Part shown: piece by piece, positions 7,198 through 15,871 of the stretch
How positions within the stretch are numbered: position 1 is the first letter of the stretch
Layout of the letters: every line of letters begins with the position of its first letter
DNA from: Pantoea cypripedii
GTDB lineage: Bacteria; Pseudomonadota; Gammaproteobacteria; Enterobacterales; Enterobacteriaceae
Assembly (NCBI RefSeq): GCF_011395035.1
Contig: NZ_CP024769.1
Span: 1-42,768 of the forward strand
DNA length: 42,768 nt
Direction: 5' to 3'
The notes under the pieces: model-generated
Database searches by the model: none
What the model was told of the DNA's origin: nothing
Seen by the model: only the letters and a program-made list of their open reading frames with translations
Program-made: the position numbers and the translations under genes

Positions 7198-8970
7198 TCA
7201 CACCTTCACCAGCGGGCCAGGGTTTTTCCGGTACTGCTCAAGAATGGCTTTCGCCGTCCACAGACTGAGGGCACCAATGGTGCCGGTGGGGTTGTAACCT
7301 GCGTTGTTGGGAAAGGACGATGCCCCGAGCACAAACAGGTTATGTACATCCCAGCTCTGCTGATAACGGTTCAAAACGCTGGTTTTGGGATCGGTGCCCA
7401 TCACCGCACCACCAATGGTGTGATCGCTGGCGAAGTTATAAGGGGAATAGCTACCCGACGCCGAGTTGGTGCCAATCACCTGTTTTGCACCCATCGCTTT
7501 ACCAATTTCGACGCTTTTCTCTTCGATGAACTTCGCAGAACGACGATCGTTGTCGTTGTAGTCATAGGTGACGCGCAGCAGTGGATTGCCGTTGTCATCT
7601 TTGTATTCCGGGTCGAGATCGAGATAGTAATCTTCGTGTGAGTAGCTGGTGCCCTGACCGAAGATAAAGGTGGCGTTCTGGAACGCATGGGTATAGGCCT
7701 GTTTCCACTCTTTACCCCAGCGCGGCGTACCTGGCGGCAAGGCATCGGCGTTACCAATCGGCCGCGCGCCACGCGCAACCACCAGAATGCCAGCCCCGCC
7801 GATAAAGCCGAGGCCGGTGTGGTCGAAGTTGTCGCCGTTATAATCGTCAACCTGCTGCGACAGCGCACCGGCACCGATGTACTGGTTAAGGTTCTCATCC
7901 GCAAAAAACAGACTGGCACCGGACACGGTCTGGAAACTGTAGGCGCGTCCCACCACACCGGTTTTGCTCACCGGATCGTAAGGTTTACCAATTTGCGACA
8001 GCAGCAACAGCCGCACGTTTTGCATCTGGAATGCCGACAAAATCACGATATCCGCCGGTTGTTCCCACTCTTTCTTATTTTTATCGATATAGGTCACGCC
8101 GGTGGCCGTTTTACCATCAGCGGCTTTATTGACGCGCACCACCGCAGAATCCGTCAGCACGGTGAAGTTTTCACGTTGCATCAATGCCGGGATCACACAG
8201 GCGTTGGGGCTGGATTTGGAGAAGTTGCCACAGCCGTAGTACAGGCAGTAGCCACAATAGGTGCAGGGTCCCATACGCACGCCCAGCGGATTGACGTAAG
8301 CACGCGAAGCCTGTCCGGCGGGCACCATAAACGGATTCAGGCCCAGCTTCTTCGCACCATCACGGAATAAATCGGTCAGACGCATGCTTTCCAGCGCAGG
8401 CAACGGATATTCGCTGCTGCGATTGCCCTCGAACGGGTTGCCATCAGGAATGATTTCACCCTTCAGCTTGCCCGCTTTGCCCGACACCCCGGCAATCTTC
8501 TCGAAACGATCATAGAAAGGTTCCAGCTCGTCATAGGTGACGCCCCAGTCCTGCAAAATCAGCCCTTCGGCGATCTGTTTTTTGCCATAGCGAGTAACGG
8601 TCTGTGTATAGGGTTCAAAATCGAACGGGGTGAAGCGCCAGGCCATCCCGGCCCAGTGGGTTCCGGACCCGCCAACGTTATAGCCCAGCTCGTTGAGGTT
8701 CCACTCACGTGACGGCAGCGCTGTCTGGGTGCGATTGTTACGGAAAGTGGTGGTTTCCACCGCAGGCGGCAGTAGCATGCTGCGACGGGTATCCCAGCGC
8801 AGTTCATCGGTATCAATCGAGGGGGGAAAGTCAGTCGCGGTTTCAAACCACGGGCCACGTTCAATGGCAACGACATTCAAACCAGCACGGGTCAGTTCTT
8901 CGGCGATCAAAGAGCCACACCAACCCAGACCGACGATGACGACATCAGCTTTTGGACGGACATTATTCAT
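7198..8970 (-). CDS. GMC-family FAD dehydrogenase, catalytic subunit (gluconate 2-dehydrogenase type)
   Basis: A 590-residue flavoprotein with an N-terminal dinucleotide fold ('VVIVGLGWCGS', residues 10-20), the GMC signature around 'NVGGSGTHWAGMAWR', and the C-terminal active-site block with 'HTIGGAVMG' (catalytic His) and 'GYNPTGTIGAL'. A cysteine cluster, C236, C239, C242 and C247, lies where related FAD-dependent dehydrogenases bind a 3Fe-4S centre. It has no signal peptide; in this enzyme class it is carried to the periplasm with the Tat-signal gamma subunit encoded just upstream. It would oxidise a sugar or sugar acid (D-gluconate to 2-ketogluconate is the best-known case in Pantoea/Erwinia) and pass electrons to the cytochrome. 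Confidence 0.92.
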   Translation of the reverse strand: MNNVRPKADVVIVGLGWCGSLIAEELTRAGLNVVAIERGPWFETATDFPPSIDTDELRWDTRRSMLLPPAVETTTFRNNRTQTALPSREWNLNELGYNVGGSGTHWAGMAWRFTPFDFEPYTQTVTRYGKKQIAEGLILQDWGVTYDELEPFYDRFEKIAGVSGKAGKLKGEIIPDGNPFEGNRSSEYPLPALESMRLTDLFRDGAKKLGLNPFMVPAGQASRAYVNPLGVRMGPCTYCGYCLYYGCGNFSKSSPNACVIPALMQRENFTVLTDSAVVRVNKAADGKTATGVTYIDKNKKEWEQPADIVILSAFQMQNVRLLLLSQIGKPYDPVSKTGVVGRAYSFQTVSGASLFFADENLNQYIGAGALSQQVDDYNGDNFDHTGLGFIGGAGILVVARGARPIGNADALPPGTPRWGKEWKQAYTHAFQNATFIFGQGTSYSHEDYYLDLDPEYKDDNGNPLLRVTYDYNDNDRRSAKFIEEKSVEIGKAMGAKQVIGTNSASGSYSPYNFASDHTIGGAVMGTDPKTSVLNRYQQSWDVHNLFVLGASSFPNNAGYNPTGTIGALSLWTAKAILEQYRKNPGPLVKV

Positions 8971-8994
8971 GTTCAGAACTCGTTATTGCGGGAA

Positions 8995-9714
8995 TTAAAG
9001 GGTGTTATCAATCAGGCTGGTAGGAATGATGTTGAGCTTTTGCCCTTTCTTCGCCAGCAGGTCACGGAAGTCATAGCGCGCGCCGGGGAAACCAATCATC
9101 TTCCAGCTGGCCATATCTTTATTGCCGCCGTAGATCGGATCAGACAGGAAACCTTCACGGACGTTTTGCAGTAGCAGTTCGAAGAACACCCTGGTTTCTA
9201 CCTGTTCGCCGAGATCCAGTTTGTTGCTCTCCATCGCCTGTAATATCGCGTCCTGTTGCTCGCCATTCAGCGCCACAAAGGTTTTGCCGAACTGTTTTTG
9301 TGTCGCGGTATCGAGTGCCGCGATGCCGAGACGATAGCGCTGCGCGGGGGTCAGGGGTGACTGAGGGCCCTGCTCCGGGGTGCCTTTCACAAAGCGACCA
9401 AGACGATAGACCGCGACCGCGTGACCGTAATCACCGGCCAGCTGGCGATCAATAAAAATGGCGCAGCCTGCTTCTTTGCCACTGATGCTCAGGTCGTCAG
9501 CGGGAATAAAGCGCTCGGCTATGGCACCCACGGTGTCGAATTCGTGTTGCGTGAGATATTGCAGCCCCCCTGTTCTTGGTGGGGCGGGTGGCGTTTGTAC
9601 TTTGCCGGGTTGCCAAGGCTGCCCGCCATTGACGACTTCAGCCTGCGCCAGCGTGGGGATCGAGGACGCCACTCCCAATGCGGTAATGGAAGTGAGAAAT
9701 TCTCTGCGTTTCAT
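8995..9714 (-). CDS. Gamma (small) subunit of gluconate-type dehydrogenase, Tat-exported
   Basis: The protein of 239 residues starts with a twin-arginine signal 'MKRREFLTSITALGVASS' and a likely AQA cleavage site. The start at 9714 is preferred because AGGG is well spaced and the Tat motif is then at the terminus; an ATG at 9747 would add 11 residues before it. The mature part matches the gluconate 2-dehydrogenase subunit 3 family ('LTQHEFDTVGAIAERFIPAD', and the C-terminal 'YDFRDLLAKKGQ'). It is needed for export and maturation of the catalytic subunit. First gene of the operon gamma-flavoprotein-cytochrome, the order reported for Erwinia/Pantoea gluconate dehydrogenase. Confidence 0.9.
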   Translation of the reverse strand: MKRREFLTSITALGVASSIPTLAQAEVVNGGQPWQPGKVQTPPAPPRTGGLQYLTQHEFDTVGAIAERFIPADDLSISGKEAGCAIFIDRQLAGDYGHAVAVYRLGRFVKGTPEQGPQSPLTPAQRYRLGIAALDTATQKQFGKTFVALNGEQQDAILQAMESNKLDLGEQVETRVFFELLLQNVREGFLSDPIYGGNKDMASWKMIGFPGARYDFRDLLAKKGQKLNIIPTSLIDNTL

Positions 9715-10160
9715 ATTTTCCCTGCCAATGAATTTGTCACATTGCAAACCGGGCTAAATAACAGACGTGTTTTAGCCTGGCGATAAACATGCCATAAAGA
9801 AAAACTGTATAAATTAAATACAGACGTGCCCTTTGGGCGTTTAATAATCAGAATAACAACGAGGTAAGAAGCTTTACATTCAAATCAAGGAATTAAATAA
9901 AATTTAACAACGATGCAAAGGTTAATTTCTCACCCTGCATTTTGAAAGGGTTTTCTTGATGGTTTTCCATCATGGATTTTTTTTAATTCTGGTTGCGATC
10001 GGTTGTACAGTGCGTTTTTGTTTCGCAACATTCCGGGGCTTGCAAGCGGCAATCGCCTGAGCATAATACGACGAAAAAATAAGCCCTGCTGTGATGAAGA
10101 AAGCAAACTTTGCTGCCGAATGATACGGCACGATTTTTATACTGGTGTCCTGAGGAAAAA
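9715..10160. promoter_or_regulatory. Shared upstream region of dehydrogenase operon and LacI-type gene
   Basis: About 450 bases without a gene. Symmetries seen: GGCTAAA/TTTAGCC at 9752-9777 and TGATGG-TTTT-CCATCA at 9957-9972, the latter followed by a run of eight T. Either could be an operator, the second a weak terminator-like hairpin. Promoters of both divergent units must lie here, but I cannot place them with confidence. Confidence 0.35.
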
Positions 10161-11189
10161 ATGAAAAAACTCACCCTGATTAAGGTGGCCGAACTGGCCG
10201 GGGTTGGGATCGCGACCGTCGACAGGGTGTTAAATGAGCGGGGCGGGGTCAAGCCCGAGACAGCACGCAAAGTATTGCGTGCCGCACGTCAGGCGGGTTT
10301 ACAACGTCTGCTGCCGGAGGAATCTCAGCAGCCGAGGCAGGTTGAAGTTTTTTTAAGCAGCAACAACACCTGGTTTTTCCGTCAGTTGGCTGAAGAATTC
10401 GCCCATATCGCCGATCGACTTGGCTATCGCAAAATTAAATTATTTCGCACGCTGGTGGCTGAATCACAACCGGAAAAACTGGCAGAAAAGATAAAAATAA
10501 GTAGTGAATTACGCGACGGTATTATCGTCTTTGGTCACGATTATCCGGTTATTCATCAGGCATTACTGGATTGCCAGCTAAAATCAGTTCCGGTTATTTC
10601 ACTCGCCACTGACTTACCCGAATCTTATCGTTTGTGCCACGTGGGAATAAATCAATATCAGGCCGGACGCACCGCCGGTTTATTAATGAGCCGCAGTATG
10701 CCAACGGAAGGTGACGTTATTATGGTCAGTGGGCGTTTTGATTTCCGCGCCCATATTCAACGTATTTCCGGTTTCCGCGATGCCATCAGCCAGCGCGCCC
10801 CCTGGCTGCGTCTGCGTGAAGTGCTGGCCGGTGAAGATGAGCGCCACAAAATACGTACCTTGCTGCATCAGACATTGCAGCAATCAACCAATGTGGTCGG
10901 CTTATATAATTCCGGCGATAGCAATAGCGATATCAGCGAACTGCTGCGGCAACATGGTCTGGCCGGTCGCTGCTGCTATATTACTCATGAGCTTTATGAT
11001 GTGACGCACCGGTTATTACAGGAAGATGTGCTGGCCTATACCCTCGATCAGAACGCGCGCCAGCATCCCGAGCTTGCCACACAGCTACTGCTGCGCCATC
11101 TGGAACAAGGCTACCAGCCTGATTTATATCAGGATGGCAGCGTAGAACTTAGGATTGTCACCGCCGAAAATCTCCCGCAAAATCGGTAA
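10161..11189 (+). CDS. LacI-family transcriptional regulator
   Basis: A 342-residue repressor with the LacI HTH at the N-terminus ('TLIKVAELAGVGIATVDRVL', residues 4-23) and a type I periplasmic-binding-like sugar domain ('FLSSNNTWFFRQLAEEF' onward). The start at 10161 is fixed by TGAGGA 5 bases upstream and by the HTH position; an earlier in-frame ATG at 10110 has no support. The hinge helix reads 'KPETARKVLRAARQAG', normal for the family. It is divergent from the dehydrogenase operon and may control it in response to a sugar acid, which is inference from position only. Confidence 0.87.
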   Translation: MKKLTLIKVAELAGVGIATVDRVLNERGGVKPETARKVLRAARQAGLQRLLPEESQQPRQVEVFLSSNNTWFFRQLAEEFAHIADRLGYRKIKLFRTLVAESQPEKLAEKIKISSELRDGIIVFGHDYPVIHQALLDCQLKSVPVISLATDLPESYRLCHVGINQYQAGRTAGLLMSRSMPTEGDVIMVSGRFDFRAHIQRISGFRDAISQRAPWLRLREVLAGEDERHKIRTLLHQTLQQSTNVVGLYNSGDSNSDISELLRQHGLAGRCCYITHELYDVTHRLLQEDVLAYTLDQNARQHPELATQLLLRHLEQGYQPDLYQDGSVELRIVTAENLPQNR

Positions 11190-11221
11190 AACGCCCCACG
11201 GCGTCGTCGCGCCGCGACGGA

Positions 11222-11246
11222 CATTTCCCGCAGGTTGTACCCCGCG
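11222..11246 (-). pseudogene. Short 3' remnant resembling a LysE-type exporter gene
   Basis: Twenty-four of 25 bases match 3487-3511, the 3' end of the LysE exporter gene. Translated on the minus strand it reads 'GDAGYNLREM', against 'AGAGYNLWEM' in the intact protein. No further homology is seen on either side, so this is either the last trace of a lost paralogue or a duplicated gene end. Confidence 0.45.
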
Positions 11247-11346
11247 TCGCCAAACAGTTCAATACACCTGATTAATTACCAGGTGTTACTGTACATCACC
11301 CAGGAGTATGCTCCCCCTCTCCAGTAATTCTGTTTAAGGGAATAAC

Positions 11347-11877
11347 ATGCAGATAATGCGAATGAATTACGACGACCTGACTAAAGGTGGTGGTGAGGCT
11401 AAATTACACGTCTATGGGGTGGGAACCTTTCCAGTGTTTAGCGGTGAAAAACCTTACACTAACTATCCAAACTGCGCATTCATTAAAAACAGCGCTATTC
11501 CGGTCGGAAAATACTGGATAGTTGACCGTCCCCTGGGCAGCTTTGCAAACCAGGCAAGAGCTGCGATATGGGACAGCGTTTCAGGCAACAGACATGATGA
11601 GTGGTTCGGGCTATTCAGTGATTCGACAATGAGCGACAGAGTTTTCATAAATGGTGTAGCACGTGGTAGTTTTCGTCTTCACCCGGTAAGACCCGATGGC
11701 TCAGGAATCAGCCAGGGATGCATTACTTTTGTCAGACCAACTGACTTTCAGCTTGTTCGCCGCTGCATGTTAGCGAGAATGAAAACCCTCATTCGGCGGG
11801 GAAGTCTGGAACTATCGGTATATGGCAGAGTGGATGTGAGAGGGGAAAGTGATTTTGAAAACTGTAAATTTCGCTAA
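11347..11877 (+). CDS. DUF2778 (Tlde1-like) L,D-transpeptidase-type toxic effector
   Basis: A 176-residue protein without a signal peptide. The block 'FRLHPVRPDGSGISQGCITF' carries the H (112) and the SxGC cysteine (C125) of the DUF2778 family, related to L,D-transpeptidases. The characterised member Tlde1 is a type VI secretion effector that attacks peptidoglycan tetrapeptides or exchanges D-amino acids in the target periplasm. AAGGG lies 6 bases before the ATG. The 3' end overlaps a small membrane-protein gene by 29 bases, the arrangement of an effector and its immunity protein. No T6SS structural gene, PAAR or VgrG is in the window, so delivery is inferred. Base composition is more AT-rich than its flanks, which suggests transfer. 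Confidence 0.75.
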   Translation: MQIMRMNYDDLTKGGGEAKLHVYGVGTFPVFSGEKPYTNYPNCAFIKNSAIPVGKYWIVDRPLGSFANQARAAIWDSVSGNRHDEWFGLFSDSTMSDRVFINGVARGSFRLHPVRPDGSGISQGCITFVRPTDFQLVRRCMLARMKTLIRRGSLELSVYGRVDVRGESDFENCKFR

Positions 11878-12127
11878 GAACATTGCCATTTTTGTCGTGT
11901 GTGCGGTGCTGGCGTTCATACTTTCAATGTATCAAATGCCCCTGAGCAACCTGACACAGTCAATTGTGACATGGTCGTATGATCACTTTAGTTATCTGCT
12001 TACTGATACCTATGAAAGTGAATCTGACCCTGTAACTTTCTTCACACTAATTTCGGTCCTGTTCATATACTCCATAATTATTTTCCTTATTTTTAAAATG
12101 GTTATGCGTTACTTTAAAAACAGCTAA
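11849..12127 (+). CDS. Small membrane protein, probable immunity partner of the DUF2778 effector
   Basis: I do not recognise the family. The 92-residue product has two hydrophobic segments (about residues 10-28 and 65-87) separated by a polar loop of about 35 residues ('TWSYDHFSYLLTDTYESE'), which would face the periplasm if both termini are cytoplasmic. The likely start is GTG at 11849, or TTG at 11855, which sits 8 bases after GAGGGGA and may be the better one. Overlap with the effector gene implies coupled expression. A periplasm-facing inhibitor fits an immunity role against a peptidoglycan-attacking enzyme; this is inference from position and topology. Confidence 0.65.
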   Translation: MILKTVNFAKNIAIFVVCAVLAFILSMYQMPLSNLTQSIVTWSYDHFSYLLTDTYESESDPVTFFTLISVLFIYSIIIFLIFKMVMRYFKNS

Positions 12128-12171
12128 TCATTCAGATAATACGCGCCAATACAACAAAAGGAGCAGCAACG

Positions 12172-12633
12172 ATGGCAGCACGGGAACATCATTATCAGGT
12201 GACAGTTCGCTGGACCGGCAATCGCGGTGACGGCACTGCCAGTTACACCGCTTATGATCGCAATGGTGAGTTACTGGCAAACGGCAAGCCAACCCTGCCG
12301 CTGAGTGCCGATCCTGCCTTTCGTGGCGATGCCACGCGCTGGAACCCGGAGGAGCTGCTGCTGGCGGCGGCCTCTGCCTGTCATAAGTTGTGGTATCTGC
12401 ATCTGTGCGCTGATGCCGGAATTATTGTCGAGGGCTATGAGGATGCAGCGGAGGGGACAATGGTGGAAGGCACGCGCGGTCGGTTCACACAAATCACCCT
12501 AAAACCGCGCATTACCTTGCGCAACCCGGCGGATGCCGACCGTGCGCGGGAGTTGCATCATCAGGCCCATGAAGCCTGCTATGTTGCTAACTCCTTTAAC
12601 TTTCCGGTGAACTGCGAACCGCAGTTCGATTAA
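12172..12633 (+). CDS. OsmC/Ohr-family peroxide-reducing protein
   Basis: A 153-residue protein of the OsmC-like fold. The two redox cysteines are present: the first in 'AAASACHKLWYLHL' on the long helix, the second in 'HEACYVANS' near the C-terminus; the 'WNPEELLLAAASACH' segment is the family signature. Members reduce organic hydroperoxides with cysteine chemistry in the cytoplasm. AAGGAG lies 9 bases upstream of the ATG. It follows the effector/immunity pair by 44 bases but is more GC-rich and probably an older resident. It ends 3 bases before the stop of the convergent GGDEF gene. Confidence 0.9.
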   Translation: MAAREHHYQVTVRWTGNRGDGTASYTAYDRNGELLANGKPTLPLSADPAFRGDATRWNPEELLLAAASACHKLWYLHLCADAGIIVEGYEDAAEGTMVEGTRGRFTQITLKPRITLRNPADADRARELHHQAHEACYVANSFNFPVNCEPQFD

Positions 12634-12636
12634 GTT

Positions 12637-13713
12637 TCATGCCGCGCCAGCCAGCGCGGGTTGCCACAAGCGCACCCCGTTACGTCCGGCGCGTTTCACC
12701 TGATACAAAGCTTCATCTGCATGGCGTAACCAATAGCCGAGCGATTCCGCATTGGCGGCAGCGGCAATGCCAATGCTGACCGAGCAACTAAAATCGGCTG
12801 ACGCTGGCAAACGTAACTGCGCAATCTTTTCCTTCAAACGTTCCGCCAGTGCCACCACCGATTCATCACAAGCGTGATGCACAATCACCCCAAGTTCATC
12901 GCCGCCAAAGCGGGCCGGAATATCCTGTATCCCGACATAGTTGCGCAACAACGCCGAGATTTCAGCCAGCAAAAAGTCACCGGCTTCATGGCCCCAGGTA
13001 TCGTTGACCGCCTTAAAATTATCGACATCGATCAGCAATAGATAGGCGGAACTGTCACCCCGGCGTGTGCTGAGGAACTCACTCTCCAGACGCCGTTCAA
13101 ACAAGCGCCGATTGGGGATTTCCAGCCCCGGATCCATCAGCGCGATGCGCTCCAGTTCGCGGTTCCGTTTGCGCAATTGCCAGGTCAGGTTGTAGGAAGC
13201 CACACTCAACGCCAGCATATATATCGTCGCCAGCGGCAAAGTCAGCCAGACTGTCTGGCGACTGAACGCCAGATGGAAGCCCGTACCATCGACCAGCCAC
13301 ACCACCATAAAGGTGCAAAAGAACGCCTGCAGCGCCGCCAGCAGCTGTGCGCCTCCGCCTGCGGCATAGCGGTCTGAAGCCAGCACCGCCATGATGACAA
13401 ACGACGGCATCGGACTCATCCCCATCAGCGCCACCCAGATGCCACCAAAGGCGGCGTCCAGGGTCAGATTCCGTCTCTCCGTCGCGGTGGAATCTTCTGC
13501 CCGTAACGCGAGGCGATAGGCGATCCAGGGCCAGATAAAGGCGTTGATAAATAACAAACCACAGAATGCCAGGCCGCGATTCATTTCCATCAGAACCGAG
13601 AGGATCGGGAAGAAACACAGGATCGTGCCAAGTTGGCGCATCAGGAACATGCGACGGACGAAGCGTACAGAACGTCGCTTCAGGTGATTATCATCGGGTG
13701 AGTAGTAATTCAT
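12637..13713 (-). CDS. MASE2-like membrane GGDEF protein (diguanylate cyclase, atypical site)
   Basis: A 358-residue protein: several membrane helices in residues about 20-180, resembling the MASE2 sensor of E. coli DgcC/AdrA, then a GGDEF domain from about 190. The signature is 'ARFGGDELGVIV', with Leu in place of the usual Phe, and the normal 'DPLTGLPNRR' is 'DPGLEIPNRR'. The residue at the inhibitory-site Arg position is Gly ('GIQD'), so product feedback through an RxxD site is unlikely. GGDEF catalytic acids D and E are kept, so c-di-GMP synthesis is plausible but reduced activity is possible. Stands alone, convergent with the OsmC gene. Confidence 0.8.
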   Translation of the reverse strand: MNYYSPDDNHLKRRSVRFVRRMFLMRQLGTILCFFPILSVLMEMNRGLAFCGLLFINAFIWPWIAYRLALRAEDSTATERRNLTLDAAFGGIWVALMGMSPMPSFVIMAVLASDRYAAGGGAQLLAALQAFFCTFMVVWLVDGTGFHLAFSRQTVWLTLPLATIYMLALSVASYNLTWQLRKRNRELERIALMDPGLEIPNRRLFERRLESEFLSTRRGDSSAYLLLIDVDNFKAVNDTWGHEAGDFLLAEISALLRNYVGIQDIPARFGGDELGVIVHHACDESVVALAERLKEKIAQLRLPASADFSCSVSIGIAAAANAESLGYWLRHADEALYQVKRAGRNGVRLWQPALAGAA

Positions 13714-13851
13714 TCACGGGGAAATATCAGATCGTCAAGAAATCCAGTTTATCGGAAAAGCACGACCCCGAACGGATTTTTTCAGATTTTTTCCCTTGTA
13801 CATTAGTAACAGAATAAATTTTTAACACTCTGGAGGGAAAACAAGCACCGC

Positions 13852-13869
13852 AAGCCATTGATCTGGCTT
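13852..13869 (-). terminator. Possible terminator after the chemoreceptor gene
   Basis: AAGCCA-N6-TGGCTT lies just past the chemoreceptor stop. On the minus strand it is followed by a T-rich but not perfect run ('gcttgttttcc'). A weak intrinsic terminator at best. Confidence 0.4.
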
Positions 13870-13884
13870 ACGGCGCGTTGTTCT

Positions 13885-15720
13885 TTAGCGGGCAACACCT
13901 TGCAAACGGAACTGCGCTACCAGACGTTCCAGCATAACCGCTTGTTCTTCCAGCGAGTTAGCGGAGACCGATGAGGCGCTTACCAGAGACGCATTCTGCT
14001 GCGTGGTGGTATCCAGTTCACCCACCGCGCGGGCAATCTGTTCAATGCCACGGCTTTGTTCGTCCGATGCTGCCGAGATCTCTTCCATGATCTCATTCAC
14101 ACGCGCAATGCTGCTGAGGATGTGATCCATGGTTTCACCCGCCCGCGCGACCTGCTGATGACCGTTGCTGATGCGGCTGACTGATTCACTGATCAACTGC
14201 TCGATGTCTTTAGCCGCCTGCGAGCTACGCTGCGATAAGTTACGCACTTCACTCGCTACCACGGCAAAACCACGCCCCTGCTCACCGGCTCGCGCGGCTT
14301 CGACAGCGGCGTTCAGCGCCAGGATGTTAGTCTGGAAGGCGATGCTGTTAATCACTGCGGTGATATCGGCGATTTTCTTCGAACTTTCCGAAATCTCGCC
14401 CATGGTACTCACCACATCACGCACCGCGACACCGCCCTGATTGGCGTTGCGGGTGGCCTCAGCAGCAATCTGGCTGGCCTGGCGGGCGTTTTCGGCATTA
14501 TTTTTCACCGTCGCCGTGAGCTGCTCCATACTGGCGGCCGTTTCTACCACGGCCGCCGCCTGCTGCTCGGTACGCGATGACAGGTCAAGGTTGCCCTGAT
14601 TGATGGCGCTGGCCGCCTGCGACACGCTGTTGACGCTGCTCAGCACATCACCAATCATGCTGCGTAACCGTTCATTCATTCTCCCCATCGCCGACGTCAG
14701 TTTGCCAAGCTCATCACGACGATCGGTGGCAAACTGCGAGCTAAGATCGCCACTGGCAATGCGCTCCGCCAGCTCAAGGTTATGAAATACCGGCTGGGTA
14801 ATCTGACGGATGATGTACCAGGCGACCAGCACGCCAAACAGAATCGCCAGCCCGCCAATCAGCAACGAAAGCGTTGAAGAACCGTTAGCCAGTTCATCAT
14901 TACGAGTCTTAACGATGGTGATGATCTGTTTGATTGCCGCACTGCTTTTATCTCCCGCGACTTTCACACCGTCTTCCGCGCTGCGCAGCTGCGTATAAGC
15001 CTGAGCAGCCTGCAGGCTGAGATCTTTAAAACGTTCGGTATCCTGCCACAGCGCGTTAAATCCGCCCTGCTGTTCCGGCGGTAATTGCGCCAGCAGCGCT
15101 TTCATTCCTTGTTCCGCCTGGCTGAAATGGGTTTCCAGCGTTTTGCGCAGCGGCTCACTGACGTTAAAACGCAACGCCAGCGCTTCTTCGCGCACGTTGC
15201 TGATGGCAAATAACTGGTCGTAGATTTGGTTGGTGAGTTCCGGCGTCGTCACCGGGGTGCGGATCAACTGGGTGTAGCGCGAGGTGGTGTCCTGCTGGCT
15301 GATGCTATCGAGCTGCGCGCGCAGGCTATTGAGCTGTTGTGTCGCCTGGGTCATCGCGCCAATACGCTGCTGAAAATCCCCCAGATAAGCACTGATATTA
15401 CGGATGATTTCCGTACCGCCATCTGACCAACTAAGCTTTTTGGCTTCATCGGTGAGTTGCTGCGCGTGAGTGACATACTTCGCCATCACCGCACCCGACT
15501 GGTCATCACCATAGAGATATTTGAGGCGGTTAATTTTCGCCTGGAAGACCTCAATGTTGATGTCATAAATCAGGTTGGTTTTCTGATAGATATTATGGAT
15601 TTCATTAAAGCGCTGCACACTCAGCCCGGTGGCCAGCGCCACCAGCAGCAGCACGATGCCAAATCCTGCCGAGAGTTTTCTGGTGATGCGTACATTCCGC
15701 AATCGCGATACCAATCCCAT
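13885..15720 (-). CDS. Methyl-accepting chemotaxis protein
   Basis: A 611-residue transmembrane chemoreceptor. Domains: TM1 at about 18-34, a helical periplasmic sensor of about 250 residues (35-283), TM2 at about 284-304, HAMP at about 305-357, and the methylation/signalling coiled coil with the conserved hairpin 'IAFQTNILALNAAVEAARAG'. The long all-helical sensor resembles the bimodular HBM type rather than the shorter Tar type. There is no C-terminal NWETF pentapeptide, so adaptation would depend on other receptors. I use the ATG at 15720, which has AGGAG upstream; the in-frame ATG at 15744 has none. The ligand cannot be told from sequence. Confidence 0.9.
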   Translation of the reverse strand: MGLVSRLRNVRITRKLSAGFGIVLLLVALATGLSVQRFNEIHNIYQKTNLIYDINIEVFQAKINRLKYLYGDDQSGAVMAKYVTHAQQLTDEAKKLSWSDGGTEIIRNISAYLGDFQQRIGAMTQATQQLNSLRAQLDSISQQDTTSRYTQLIRTPVTTPELTNQIYDQLFAISNVREEALALRFNVSEPLRKTLETHFSQAEQGMKALLAQLPPEQQGGFNALWQDTERFKDLSLQAAQAYTQLRSAEDGVKVAGDKSSAAIKQIITIVKTRNDELANGSSTLSLLIGGLAILFGVLVAWYIIRQITQPVFHNLELAERIASGDLSSQFATDRRDELGKLTSAMGRMNERLRSMIGDVLSSVNSVSQAASAINQGNLDLSSRTEQQAAAVVETAASMEQLTATVKNNAENARQASQIAAEATRNANQGGVAVRDVVSTMGEISESSKKIADITAVINSIAFQTNILALNAAVEAARAGEQGRGFAVVASEVRNLSQRSSQAAKDIEQLISESVSRISNGHQQVARAGETMDHILSSIARVNEIMEEISAASDEQSRGIEQIARAVGELDTTTQQNASLVSASSVSANSLEEQAVMLERLVAQFRLQGVAR

Positions 15721-15837
15721 GTTTCCCACTCCTGCGTTTATCATTCTTGTTTAGTTTGCTGCTGGAGTTATCGGAGGAATTACGGAATTGTTTATTGCAT
15801 GGCGCACAAAAATGCGCGAGTCATCACACCGCCGACT

Positions 15838-15859
15838 GTAGCGGTGCGATTTATCGCGC
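15838..15859. repeat. Palindromic intergenic repeat, single unit
   Basis: One unit of the 'GTAGCGG(C/T)GCGATTTATCGCGC' family, lying between the KAS pseudogene stop and the chemoreceptor start. On the plus strand it has no T run. Confidence 0.7.
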
Positions 15860-15871
15860 GAGGTTTATGAT

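Noticed and set aside
7687..8370. Long plus-strand frame antisense to the GMC flavoprotein
   Set aside because: His/Arg/Gln-rich shadow of a confirmed gene; no ribosome site.
15838..15871. Palindromic repeat as terminator of the KAS gene
   Set aside because: On the minus strand no run of T follows the hairpin, so I list it only as a repeat.
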